In this document: piece by piece, positions 1-12,300 of the stretch
How positions within the stretch are numbered: the stretch's first letter is position 1
Layout: every line of letters begins with the position of its first letter
Assembly (NCBI GenBank): GCA_024663395.1
Contig: JANFAH010000004.1
Span: forward strand, 2,976,001-3,040,000
DNA from: Pisolithus tinctorius
Taxonomy: Eukaryota > Basidiomycota > Agaricomycetes > Boletales > Pisolithaceae
Direction of reading: 5' to 3'
Length of the DNA stretch: 64,000 nucleotides
Program-made: the position numbers and the translations under genes
Notes under the pieces: generated by a model
What the model saw: only the letters and a program-made list of their open reading frames with translations
Databases searched by the model: none
What the model was told of the DNA's origin: nothing

Positions 1-1205
1 ATTCTAAGCTATGCGTAGCAGCAACTGTATGTGTGTTTCAAAATGCCCTAGTCAACAGTGTGAACTTTTTCATATCCAAACAACAATGAAATCAACTTTG
101 CCTTGTACAAATCCTTAGGCCTTCCGTGGTACTTCTTCTCTTCCTCTGCATAGGCAGATCTTCACACACCGGGAGGTTAAGCTTACTTACATAAAGTCGT
201 CCGGTGTCGGATCATGTCGAGTGAGATATCGGTGGAGTTTGCGACACCTTGACTGTGTTGTTCGAACGCGAAATTTAAGAACTGATTCGACCTTTGGGTG
301 TTGGTGATGGGAGAGCGGTAGGTAGTTGGTGCTTCCTTTTGTTTGGCACAAGCCACCGCTGGATCTTGGCTGGATCGGATTTGGTGGAGCAGGTTGCAAA
401 AGCTCCGCAGGAGAAGCAAGGACTGTGAGTACTAGTACTTCGTACTGCACTGAACAATTTGTATAGTACAGGTTTGCCCGTCATTTCGGAAAGTCTGTCC
501 GAACTTTGTGCAAAGTTTCAGATCCGAGACTAGCCACTGAGCATGAAAGAGTCTTGGATCAAGACGGACGAGATTCTGGATTTTAAAAAAATCACGCACT
601 CTAGTGCAGGAATGTCCCTCGTGATACTACGGTAGACGTCTGGCGTCTGGATGCACGGTTGTTCTGTTGTCATTGTGGTGTGTGTTTCACTATGCAGTGA
701 CCCTCTGGTACTACGAGTCACACTAATCTCAACGGTCGCCACACGGCCTGCATTACTAGCGAAGGGGAAGCATTTCATGTGCGCTGAAATATATATCAGG
801 CTTCGAGTCCTATAAATTTGTGGCTCCTACTTGATAAGCGTCCGGCGAGAACGCGCAACTCAGTCGCGATGTCGCTCAATCTTTCAACGTGGACAACTCG
901 TATGTACGTTCTCATCACTCATAGCTATCTTTCTCACATCTCTGAAACATGCCGTTCCTGTAAATATCCGACCCCTAAGTTGCCCTTTGTCCGGACAATC
1001 GGAGGCCCTCGCACGCAATCCATCTTCCTATTGCGTAATGTCGGTACTTCTTGCAGAAGGCTTCGCCCTTATCACGCGTAGCGCCCACTCTATGGCCTCA
1101 GTTATGGTGTACTCTGGCCTTATCTACCTGTCTCTGCATACTTAAAACCTGCCTCTATCATTCAACCCTAGGTTTTCGTACTGTCGAGCGCTTCCAGCGG
1201 TCAGC
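1..1205. other. Gene-free left edge with a degenerate repeat
   Basis: I recognise no gene here. Positions about 80-430 resemble 5,290-5,560, most clearly where both read GATGAAATCAA or AATGAAATCAA followed by CTTTCCGTGGT and CTTCTTTT/CTTCTTCT. On the minus strand both copies give a short frame with a Pro-Arg-Lys-Ala stretch and a tail like Val-Asp-Phe-Ile-Val, broken by a stop in this copy. The stretch from about 500 to 1,205 probably includes the promoter of the permease gene that starts at 1,206. Confidence 0.4.
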
Positions 1206-3866
1206 ATGGCAACGGGGCCTACGACCACCAAATCTGCTTCATCCTCTGTCGAAAAATATAGTGGCAAAGATCTTGGCGTGTCCTTTCGTGAGGTTGCCTC
1301 GGATCTCGTTGATGAAGCGGAGCAACAGCCTAACTTTACCGAATTACTCTTTCGCAAGCGCAAGCATCTCATTGACCCAGATGCTATCGCCACTAAACGG
1401 TCTGTCTTTGATGACGCTGTGCTCGCACCACATTACTGGCCCAAGAAGGACTACGAAAACATTCATCGGTTCGACCCGTCCGCCAGATGGACCTACAGAG
1501 AGGAGTGGGTAGGTCCTGCTTGTTTCCATTGCTTGAAGTTCTGTTCCTGCCCTGCTCATCCAAGGCACTCGTACGGAAGATCGACTGGAAGATCATGGTT
1601 ATGGCTGCAATAGGATTTTCGTCACTGAACTTAGACCGTTCCAATGTTAATCAGGCCAACTCTTCTACTTTCCTGACGGATTTGAAACTGACCACGGATG
1701 GTGCGAATAGTACGACCATGTCCTAACACAACATTTGATGAAGTACTTCCAGATTTTAACCTAGGGAACAGCATCTTCCGCCTCGCTTTCCTCTGCGCTG
1801 AGCTACCATCACAACTGGTTTCCAAACGTGTGCGTCGGGAATTATGAATTTAGTGCATGGTACTTGACTTCCGACCATACAGGTTGGACCAGACCGTTGG
1901 ATACCCACTCAGATTTGCCTTTGGAGTGAGGCCATAGTAATTTATTGGTGTAATTCATCGTTGACCTATTTTAATAGGCCTTGTCTCGCTTTCCCAATTT
2001 TGGTTGACAGGAAGAACATCATTCCTTGTGTGCCGTGCACTCTTGGGGTACGTACTTGAGTCTGTATGTGGTTCGCGGGAATTCTCTGAGATTTCATGGC
2101 CAGTGCTTTACAAGGAGGGTTAGTCTGTCAGTGACGCTAGATAGATTATGGCTCATTCTTCCTCCTAGCTTCATTCCTGACCTCGTTCTATATCTGTCCT
2201 GTACGTTTCAACTTGCCGTGGTAGAATCCTGGGTGACGTACTCGCCACAATCTGTATAGACTTCTATACGAAGACGGAGCTCCCTATTCGCCTTGCTCTG
2301 TTCTGGATGTCTATGTACCTGTGTAGCATCGTTGCCAGCTTCCTGGCCTTTGGTATCCTCCATCTTGATGGGATGGCTGGTAAAGCTGGATGGCGGTAAG
2401 TTAGTTAGTTGTTGACGACCTGCTGTACTAACGCCGTCAACAGTTGGCTGTTTCTGATAGAGTTTGTGTGTCCTTCAGCCTGAATCCATGTTATTTGACA
2501 TTATCAGCAGAGGCGGCATCACACTTCTCATCGGTGTAGCGACTTTCTTCAATATGCCCGCTTCTCCCACTCAGACCAAGACGTGGTTCAGACCGAAGGG
2601 ATGGTTTAGCGAGAGAGAAGAAATTATCATGGTCAATAGAATCCTCAGAGATGACCCAACCAAGGTGATTAACTTCTCCCCTGGCACCTGTGCCGTCGGC
2701 TCAATTCTACTAGGGTGATATGCATAACAGGGAGGGACTATCGCTCCGGCGTTTTTGGACCGCTATTTGTGACTACGACCTATGGCCGCTCTACATTTTG
2801 TGAGGCCGATAACTCGATTTGAATGTATGAGCTGACTGTCGTGATGTACAGAGGTCTCATGTTCGGAATCCCCAATAGCCCACCGTCGACGTACTTGACT
2901 CTTCTGCTCAGAGACATTGGGTGGGAATCACCACTTACTCTTCTGCTGTTACTAAGAATTGTTAGGTTCAACACCTTCCAGACCAATCTTTTGTCAATTC
3001 CGTACCAAGCTCTTGGGATTGTTACAATGTTCTTGATTACTTTACTCTCAGAGCACCTTGGAGAACGTACTTTTGTGGCTATGCTGGAGGATTTGTGGAC
3101 GCTTCCTTTCCTGGTGGCCTTGTACGCTCTGCCGTTGGGGCCTAATCCGTGGGTATTCTTTGTCAGTGTATATCGTGATTGTCTACCTATGCAACATGCT
3201 GATTATCACATAGGCTATCGTTACCGGCCTTTTATCTTTTCCGTACGTCGCATGCCTCCTTATAGACCATACGGAAGTTTATCCGTTGTTACATTTCTTC
3301 AGCTATACCCACCCGATACAGGTATTCTACAGTTTTTAAAACCTAGGATCTGGAATTGACAACAGTAGGTTGGCTGGTGCTCTCGCAATGCAGGCGGTGT
3401 ATCTGGTCGTACCGTCAACGCTTCGGTATATAACATGTAAGAATCCTAGTTCCGATATGGTGACCATTTGAACCGAACTCCTTGCAGGTTTGTGCAGGCA
3501 AGCAGTATCATCGCTTCGCAAATATATGTAGCAAATGATGCACCGAGATGTTCGTTATTTCCTGTCTATGTCTTGGTTGGCATGCTGATCTACGAGATGG
3601 CAGACGAACGCGGTAATCGAATTCTTATTATTATCTGTTGTATCAACCTCGGGATTCTATACCCCGGCACAAAGGCATATTACATCTGGCGTAACCGCCG
3701 GCGCGATAAGATCTGGAGTAGGATGACAGTCGAGGTGGGTCATCCTGCGTATATCGCTGCCGATACCTTTGCTGAACCACCTTTCGGAACGCAGGAACGT
3801 GACCACTACTTAAGGACCACGAAAGATGTGGGGAACCGAAGGCTAGACTTTCGTTTCGCACACTAG
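1206..3866 (+). CDS. MFS permease, allantoate/pantothenate (Dal5/Fen2) type
   Basis: This is probably a plasma-membrane major facilitator of the anion:cation symporter family, which includes yeast Dal5 (allantoate) and Fen2 (pantothenate). The first exon encodes a hydrophilic N-tail starting [10 protein letters not shown]. Later exons carry the hallmark first membrane segment: a KIDWKIMV motif, then [14 protein letters not shown] (about 1,577-1,660). Further membrane segments follow at 2,262-2,398, 2,464-2,664 and 2,970-3,150. The last exons read [14 protein letters not shown] and [13 protein letters not shown] and stop at TAG 3,864-3,866. I could place one intron exactly: 3,550-3,603 (GT-AG) restores the frame across PRY|ERGNR. 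The frame moves among all three phases, as expected for a gene with about ten introns. I did not solve every junction, so a small lesion cannot be excluded. The substrate is unknown. Confidence 0.75.
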
Positions 3867-4236
3867 TTGCAGACGATGACGAGCTTGGTGAAGCCTCTAG
3901 AGCAAATGAAGGTATATGGTTATAACTTGGTTTGTGAATGACAGAGAATATTGTCGACTCGGATGAACTATGTACAACTGCAAAGTAGATATTGAATGCG
4001 AGAATCATTTCATACTCCTGAGTGCATCAAGCTAGGACATAGCAGATCGCTATACCGTACTTGAGACCCCTGAGTGAACTGTTTATTTTTGTTTGGCGTG
4101 TATATCCACTTCTGTACTTGTGTACTTCCACTTGCTCACTACGCGTGCCAACTCTGAACTGCATCCAAGTTCAAGTTGTACTCGCCAGGGCCGGACGCCA
4201 TCGAGGACAAGTATTTCCATCCGAACTTGAAGGAAA

Positions 4237-4855
4237 ATGGCAAGTGACGAGAACAAAGTTTCTGTATCTTCTTCCGATACTAGTCCACCGACTTCGACAC
4301 GGGCTACTGGGCTATTTTCATACGCCCAGCCTGCCGCCCAATCGAAGTTCAGTGCTCTTTCTTCCAAAACATACCAGATTTCATCATGCTAACCACGGGG
4401 CTCCAAGGATACCCGCTCTCACAACTTCAGTTCTGTGTAAGTTCTTTTTTCATGAAAGAATCTTTGGACAGCAGCCGGACGCGATATTTTGTCACAGTCG
4501 CAGCATCAGCTCTCGTTCCACCTGCGGCCCTGGGACAAAACGTGTATCTTCCTCCATATCTCCACCGCGTCGGGTTTTTCGTTTATTTTCGGTGGTGTTG
4601 CATACGTCTTTTCAACTGGAGATCATAGAAACGGTAGTGGAATTGCTACGGGTATGTGTGATCACACATTTTTAGAGACGTGCTGCACTGTTCCTCGCAT
4701 TTTTGTATGATACAGCATGGTCGTTGACCTATCTTTTCCTTCATCTGAGGAAGTCGCTCAGAACCCCACGACATCCACTTACGCTTGCCATGGCAGGTGG
4801 AGCTGCAGGATGTGCTGCCCTCTATGGCACTGAATACTTTGTATACGAGGATTGA
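4237..4855 (+). CDS. Small multi-exon membrane protein, unknown function
   Basis: I do not recognise the family. A start at 4,237 opens a Ser/Thr-rich N-tail (MASDENKVSVSSSDTSPP). The 3' exons join well. The intron 4,437-4,471 (GTAAGT...ACAG) leads into a segment reading SFHLRPWDKTCIFLHIS and then a Gly-rich hydrophobic stretch. The intron at about 4,650-4,713 leads into AWSLTYLFLHLRKSLRTP and a final hydrophobic segment, LTLAMAGGAAGCAALYG, ending YFVYED at 4,855. Two or three membrane helices with short basic loops suggest a small organellar or ER membrane protein (inference). The frame of the N-tail does not meet the frame of the 4,380-4,436 exon without a further very short intron or an indel that I could not place. 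Confidence 0.5.
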
Positions 4856-6150
4856 TACTATCCCCCCTTCCCCAACTCTTTGGCAAATTTATACCCCGTC
4901 ATCATGAAAAGTGGCCCTGCCAGTATTCGTGAGTTTTCAGACTTGCCCTCCCTCTCCTCTGCTATTTACCTAAGGGTGTGTCTGATTGAAAGAATGATAT
5001 CCCTTCTGAAGGATGGGAATAAGTCGAAATTTCCCGCGACCTGATGGTGCACGTCGCGTGGGGAGCGGTCACTAATTCGCACGTTCATGAGCCCAGTAGA
5101 CGAGGTGGACGTTGGCTCCACCTCTTTAGCTTTTCACCACTGGCCCCGTATCACGCGAAGTTAACGGCGGGGTTTGTTGGGGAGGTTCATCGTCGACTGG
5201 ACCGTATTTCGTCTGACCGACTCCATGGAGCGATGCGTGGCAGTACCTATGTATGTTCCGAGGGGGGCGGTTGGTGGTATGAATGTCAAATTTTACGTCT
5301 CAAGCCACGATGAAATCAATTTTGCTCATTACGAACCCTTGGGCTTTCCGTGGTGCTTCTTTTGCGTAGACAGACCACCATACGCCTGGCGGCTGGGTGT
5401 GATCATTTTGGCGGAATTTGTGACGTTGTGACCATGTTGCCCGTGCACGGAGCGGAATCGGATAGTCGATTCACCTTCGAGCGTTGGTAATCGGAGAGTG
5501 GTGTATACGGCGTACCACCTTTCTTTTCTTTGATACTACGGCACTACAAGTAAGCTGCCGATAGCTACTATGGTTGTGGCATCATGGAGGTGCAGTAGAC
5601 GTCACAGCCGTAGGTATCGCTTGCATTGCCGTTGGCGGAGAAGTTTGTTTGCACAGTAGGAGAGAAGTCAGGAAGTCTACACGGCGGCGCAGTGAACCAT
5701 TTGCAAATACTTCTGAAGGTCCGTGTGAACGTGGCCCCCTTAGACAGTTCCACATTAGACAACTTGAAAGAGTCCTCAACAAGAATAACCCCTACTCAGA
5801 CGCACAGCACCGCAAAGGGACAGATCATCTGTTGTAAGTGTAATTTAGTTCGTTTGCAAGAAATAACGGCGTGGTGCTTGTGTAGGAGGTGACCCTACTT
5901 GCACTAGTACTGCTGTGCAAAAGCCACGTTACTACTGCAGTCTGCAGTTGCAGCAGCCTGCCACCTCGGGTCGACACATAACCGAGGGTCTCCTTGGCGA
6001 TGGTTAAATTCTAATTCCTTCGCGCCCGAAACGTTCTTCTCTCTTTTCTAATTCACATTCTGGACTGTGAGCACACGTTATATATCGACCAATCAAACCA
6101 AAGCCCTGGGCCATCGGCCTTCCGCCTCTTCCCTAACTTTTACGGTCACT
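4856..6150. other. Intergenic, with a second copy of the left-edge repeat
   Basis: I found no convincing gene. The part at 5,290-5,560 is a diverged copy of the sequence at 80-430. Its minus-strand frame ends with a short tail like Lys-Ile-Asp-Phe-Ile-Val-Ala before a stop. The two copies may be remnants of one small duplicated gene. The last 150 bases before 6,151 are pyrimidine-rich and are likely the 5' leader of the next gene. Confidence 0.3.
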
Positions 6151-8787
6151 ATGCCCCCTCCTGCTCCCCCCCCTCCTCCTCCGCCATGGCCCAACCTGTT
6201 CAGCCAGCCGCCACCCACGTATGTGATTGGACCTCGGAAACCAGCCAACCCGCTAGTCACCGTCGAACAAGTGGAGGATCATCTCCAACTTCTCTGCGCA
6301 TTTCACCGTCTCAGGATGACTGTCGTGGAGTGTAAGGACAACCGTATTCCTAGGTTCGCAATGCGGATGGACAGCGACCGCAGGTGGAGGTGGTTCGTTC
6401 ACCTCGCTATTGATAGGTAATTGGCTTTTTCAGTCTGTCCACGGCCTGTCCCGTATACGACATTCCTCCACAAGGTTTGAGAAATGGGTTGCGGCATTAC
6501 AGTACGCTGCTGCTGGGAAATTCCTTGCCAAGTATCACCCACCTCTTGACGTCTGCATGGTTTGGCATGCGTATATGCTCTGCCCCAGGTAATAGCTCCA
6601 CAGACACGTTTCGACTTAGGGGGCTCAACCGGGTACTATATATAGCTGGTATGCCGAGGATTGCGAGCGTCTTACGATGCTCCAGTACCTTCGTCCTCTC
6701 AACATGTTTGCACTTGGCTCGGTAAGTCGTTTTCATCGTTCCTGCCTGAAGTAGTGCAGCTTCGTCTGGATGCTTCTGCAGACGGACACCGAAACATATT
6801 CAAGGCGCCAAGCTGACGTATCACGAGCGACGTCATGGTATCAGCAAACAAGAACATCTTATGACCCTTTCGAAGACATGACGAGGAGGGCCTATAAACA
6901 AATTGAGTGTCCTAGGTGTTGTACAAAAATCTTTGTTCGTGAGTAGCCTCGCGATATTGGCGTTCTATTCGCAAAGAGTCAACTGCGAAGCATTTGTGAA
7001 CGATAACAGCACGGGCTACGCAGAAAATTTCTCGGCGATATGTCCAGTTTCTCGATGTCGCATGAAGATCACGAACGAAACGCTCGCCGTCGCAAAGTTC
7101 GTTCGGGACTTTAACCAGCACTCGAGCAAACACGACTGCATGGCGTATGTCATTTTCCAGCTTGGTCGAGATTTTTTACAGACGATCGATGATGAACAGT
7201 GGCAGTCTTATCAACTCGTCGGGAAAGCGCGATCCTCGACGGGCGTGGGCAATCAAGGACCAGTTGACACGAGTACTACAGTATTCTACCCGTATGCCTC
7301 TGGCAGCAGATGGACGGCTAGCTGGACTCCGCGGGACGAGTGAGATCAAGGAGGCTATTGGTTATTCTCTGGAACGCCTGCGGGACGTAGTGACCGCCGC
7401 ACTGAGAAGCTACCCATCGTCGACGTTGAGTTACTCGGCTTCGTCTGTCAACACTATTGTGACAAACGGTCTACAGAGCGTCGAGAATACTTGGCGCATA
7501 TAGGGATGGTAGTTCATTTTCAGTGGATCTCTTGGATGCTGTGAGCGGCTTCCTCTGGACTTGTTTACTGTGGCTGACCGTGAATAGGTTCAGCGCCAGT
7601 CTCTGTTCACCGAGAAAATGACCGAGCTCGGGTGGACGAAACCTGCAGCATTTCGAGGGCAAAGGGTGCGGGTGTTGAAGGATGCAATTCTGCGATACCA
7701 TGCGTATGGATGATTCTTTACCCGTCGTTTAGTAGCACTCAGTTGATTCTTAGCTTCCTCGATCTAATAGCCTCTCGACCGAATTCTTTGTTCGTGCCAA
7801 CTTTAGATATCGACCTGGTCTGGCACACCCACCAGCTTATGGCAAGTCAATATGCGTCTGATTGCGAGCTCTACGTCGGTCGTTATGTCGATCAGTCAGT
7901 TTTCCGCTCCTGTCCGTCCGTCCGCATTTTTGTTTGACCTTTCAAATTAGCGAACTCAGGATTCGTGAAAGCCACCTCTCTGCGGCGTTCGACGAAACTT
8001 GTCTTGCATGGCAGGTAATCGTGATGACACCACCCACTTCCGCATTTCGTTGACATAATCTCAGTTGCGCTATCAAGTTCCTTATATGCAATGTGGGTGT
8101 GCCCTTCCAGACGAAAGCTCCTGGCAAAAATGTAGGCGACTCGTTCGCCAGCACCTACGCAGCCGAACACACCTCCAAGTGACTTTGCATCCGGACCACA
8201 TCCCTGCGACTCATCCGAGTATTCACAATGCTCTATTGAGCTCTCGGAGAAGAGTGGATAATATGCCTGGTTGGATGATAAGTCACAGTGATGAATGTCG
8301 AGCGTCGTCGGCTTATAATGCACGACCGCCGCCGATGCCGATAAGGTCGAGTGGAGTACAACAAAGAAGTCCATATAAGCCGACGCCGACGCCGACGCCG
8401 GTAAGGTCGAATGGAGTGCAACAAAGAAGTCCATATGAGCCGACGCCGACGCCGGTAAGGTCGAATGGAGTGCAGCAAAGAAGTCCATATGAGCCGTCGC
8501 CGACACCGGTAAGGCCGAATGGAATGCAGCAAAGAAGTCCATATGAGCCGGCGCCGACGCCGGTAAGGCCGAATGGAGTGCAGCAAAGAAGTCCATATGA
8601 GCCGACGCCGACGCCGGTAAGGTCGAATGGAGTGCAACAAAGAAGTCCATATGAGCCGACGCCGACGCCGGTAAGGCCGAATGGAGTGCAACAAAGAAGT
8701 CCATATGATGGTGCCAAGATGGATCGTAGGCCATCGGGACGTTCAGTGGGCTACCCACATCATGGACGTGGTCGTAACTATGCTTGA
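6151..8787 (+). CDS. Glycine-rich domain (DUF1399/GRDP-like) protein with repetitive C-tail
   Basis: The protein belongs to the DUF1399 'glycine-rich domain-containing' family found in fungi and plants; its biochemical role is unknown. The start at 6,151 opens a polyproline N-tail, and the first exon continues as LVTVEQVEDHLQLLCAFHRL. The intron 6,417-6,474 joins AID to RFEKWVAALQYAAAGKFL. Family hallmarks follow: CMVWHAYMLCP (about 6,552-6,587), a CxxC segment near 6,907, GYAENFSAICP (about 7,014) with KFVRDF, and DIDLVWHTHQLM (about 7,809-7,845). The conserved late block MQCGCALPDESSW is at about 8,090. The last exon runs from about 8,065 and ends GRGRNYA at 8,787; it contains about seven copies of an 18-residue unit. 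I count about eight introns. The reading is continuous, so I take the gene as intact. Confidence 0.75.
8330..8708 (+). repeat. 54-bp in-frame tandem repeat
   Basis: About seven head-to-tail units lie inside the last exon of the glycine-rich-domain gene. Each unit encodes about 18 residues of the form PTPTPVRSNGVQQRSPYE, with alternating S/P and T/S/A variants. The first full unit is 6 bp longer (an extra Pro-Thr). Since 54 is a multiple of three, one frame runs through the whole array, and all three minus-strand frames also stay open across it. The tail is predicted disordered and proline-rich. Confidence 0.9.
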
Positions 8788-9314
8788 AAACTTGTTCTCC
8801 GGGCATTTATAGTCTGCATCATGATCAAGAGACGGGATGTTTCGACTTATTCACATCTTTTACATAAAGTTATCCTCTCGGGACATCTTTTTTTTTTTAC
8901 ATAAATCAGATTCACCTTTAGGTAAAATAGTTGATGGGCAGGGTATAAGCTTGAGAACTCATTTGCAACTATTTCCAAGTTCATTTTCAGGAGACAAAAT
9001 TGGCCGTAAATTGGGTATCTCAGAGAGAAGGGGGGATGACATTAATGCTCGTATACAAAGTATTCAGTGCCATGGATAGCAGCACATCCAAAGCTAAATA
9101 AATGTTGGGCCTACTGTAGGGCTCGAGGAAACCCTCCGCATGCATTGGAAATTAGAAGCACCCTCCTATATACACATCAACCACATCGGTGTGGAACATC
9201 ACAGTACACGGGCGCGTCGCAATAGTAAATGCTCAACACGGCCTAACAAGATGGATATCATGCAGTATGTCACGACCCAGATAAGACAGGGAAACCCTCA
9301 AAAATCCAGAAAAT
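8788..9314. other. Intergenic between convergent genes
   Basis: This lies between the 3' ends of the glycine-rich-domain gene (plus) and VPS41 (minus). It holds a T-run near 8,888 and shared 3' flanks. I see no coding signal. Confidence 0.5.
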
Positions 9315-12300
9315 TCAGCATACGTGCCCTTCTCCCTGTTGATGGCAAACAGGGCACCCATGGAGAATCTTTGCTCGAACTACTGACGCACTGTTATGCG
9401 TTAGACATACATTTCGGGTGGGTCGTGGTAGGCGGTACTCACAAAGCAATCTTCGTGCTCAGGTCATGAGGAGGAGAGACGCGTAGATTGACATCTAAAC
9501 CGACATCGACGTATCTCGGAAGGTTGTCAATACCATCGATACAGCTTGCATGGACGATGTGCCGACAAAGAAAGAGTAACAGAAGATCTTGGGGAGAACG
9601 TCGCAAGAGCTCCGTACACAGGGGACATACAGCCTTCTCTGAAGACAAAACTGAGGTCACATATATCACATACCGAAGGCAGAAAAAACGAACCACTCAG
9701 GAAGAAACCACCGTTCTGGCCTTTCTGACGAATTCTCGCTAGGTCCGAGCAGTCACCGTTCAGAATCCTCTGACAACCTTCTAGAAGCGATATCTGAAGC
9801 TGGAAGTCATGCAGAATCTTAATCAAAGCTTCTTTCAACCCCGGTATTTCTAAGCCATTCTTAATCCGTCGAATCAGGCGTATGGGGTCGATCTCTGCGC
9901 CGACGTTCTGAAGCAGACCACGGATGAATGCTACAAAGTCGTCAGGACAAATGTAAGGTGATGTATGGCATAGCTTACTCGGTCGAGTTTCCGAGTACTT
10001 GAGAAGATCCTCCCAAAGATCGTCATCGTTCTGTTCTTTGGCGAACTCGATAGCCTTGTAAAACGAGTGAAGCCAGAATCACCCAATGTTTACTTCACTT
10101 ACCTGCTGAACATCACCTATTCTCTCGATGATGAGGGTCAAAGCTTGCTTGTTGTTGCCCATCCGCCCAAGAAGGAAGACCATCTCAGGCACAAGGTCAC
10201 GGCCTTTGCAAATATCATATGCCTGGACGAGGTGGAATGAATAAACGGAGGCATAACAAAGAGGAAGATACTCACAGCCTCGAGGTTGTAGTAACTACTT
10301 GCTCGCAGGTACTCAATCAATCTCGAAGTCGCATATTGCGCAAACAATTTAACTTGGACGTCCGCAAAATCTGAGGCAAGGTTCTGATCTTTCTTGAAAA
10401 GTGTATCCAAGTAGAGGAACAAGTAGAACGGCCGAGCACGCAATTGCTGTACGACACGGTCGACCTGTGGGCGCGTAGCGTAAGGATCAGTTGAGTCGTG
10501 TGCAAAAGACGCACAGGAATCGAATGGGTATGGTCAACCAACATCGAAATAGCTTCGCTTCTGGTCTGGGTGGTATCGACTCCTTCCTCCTCACGTTTAC
10601 CATTAAGCTCCTGGTCAAACTCGACAAGAAGTAGCACCTGGTCCTTGACATCCGTGAATAGATTGTTTTCACGAATAAGATCGAAGACGTTCGGTCGGCG
10701 AAGTCTCAGGAAGTATTGCAACGCTTTCCCCGGTTGGCGATTTGCGGTAAATCTATTGGAACAAGGTCAAAAAGAAAGAAAGAAAATGAGAACGCAGAAA
10801 GTGCCCACAGGTCTGCAAGACATTCCATCAACCAAACTGCATCTGCACTAGAAGTTTTCAAAGAGGAGGACATGGGTATTCTCTCCAGCTCCGATTGGGC
10901 TGCGACAATAACCGACGGTATGTCGTATATCGACTTCGGCCAGTCTCGGATAGTTCGTAGTAGGGCCTGCAGCAGCATGATGATATTAACGAGGGAAGAC
11001 GACAGGATCTCTGACCTCTTTGTCGTGGCTTATGAAGTAACCCAAAATCATTTCGTATACTAGGTGACTGAGTTGTGGCGCATCTGTGGGTATGAAGGGA
11101 ATAATAGCCTACTCTAACCGTCAGAAACCGGGGTACAAGCGAGGGAAGGATGGACTACCTGCAAATTCCTGCTCTGTGCAAATACAAATATCCAGTCTTC
11201 CCATCGTTTGACGTCTTGACCGCACACTTTAGGACACAACCGAGCAGCCTTCACGAAATCACCTAGTCAAAAAGCATGTATATGAGTGATCTTAAAGAAA
11301 GAAAATTAAAGTCCCACCTTCCCCAACTAAATACTGGAGATAACGTTCACCGATGGAAACGACATCAACCTTGTACCCTGCCGAATTCGAGGTTTGTTCA
11401 TCTTGGCCAAGTTTCTCGGCTTCATCCAGTGCTTCTTCATACCGCTGACGCTCAACTAGCCATGCGATATGATCTTTTCTATCTCTCGGCCGCACGAAGA
11501 CGATATCCTTTGGGCTACCAACTATGTAACACCGATCAGTTTCATGGCCTCCCATATCGACCTCAGCAAGAAGGTAATCGTTGCATCCCCAGGACTGATA
11601 CCCGGTGACATTAAGTGCATCGGCACTAAGCTCTTCTCCAGTTCGCGAGATAACTCGTAGCTCCGGTCGTTCTGCAGTTTTGCGTGCTTGACGGGCAGGG
11701 TCATCTGTCATTTCGTCCCCGAAGTTGTCTGGTGGTTCATATGCCAACACAAGGAACGAGGTCAAAGTGGTGAGAGAAGCGATAGAGCCGTTCTCCTTCT
11801 TAGGCGCAGAATGTGACATGGAATGCGGAAGAATGCCAGATATCATGCGATCGAGCTGGAGCGCAGCCGTAACTTCGACAATAAGCGGTGGGAGGTTTGC
11901 ATTGGCCGATGTAGTTGTCGTACGCGGACGTGCACGTATCCGAGCGACTTTAATGTGGTCTGCCCATGTAATAAGTAATGTGGTATCGTCTTGCCAGTGC
12001 AGTGTGCATTTGAACAGATCAGCTCGAGGGCTATCGGGGCTTCGGTCAATATAAGTAATACGCATGTGGGATTGCGTGTCATAAATCTTAACCCCCTAGA
12101 AAACAAAAACAAAAAATTAGGACGGTGCACACCGGAACACGGAGTAAACCACCAACAAGATCATTCGCCCAAGCGATCAAATGGGACCTCCACCTTACGT
12201 TCCAAATAGGACCCTCTCCCGAATGAAGGACGGACTCTTTATGGCCGAGCCAACCTTTCTCCCGTAAAACGAGTGTTCCAGCCATACCACCACAAATGAA

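Noticed and set aside
8330..8708. CRISPR-like or spacer-repeat array
   Set aside because: Units are contiguous with no unique spacers, lie in an exon, and the organism is eukaryotic.
7892..8806. 304-codon minus-strand frame over the glycine-rich-domain gene
   Set aside because: It is open only because the 54-bp repeat is a multiple of three and lacks stops on that strand; all three minus frames are open, and the plus strand carries conserved domain sequence.
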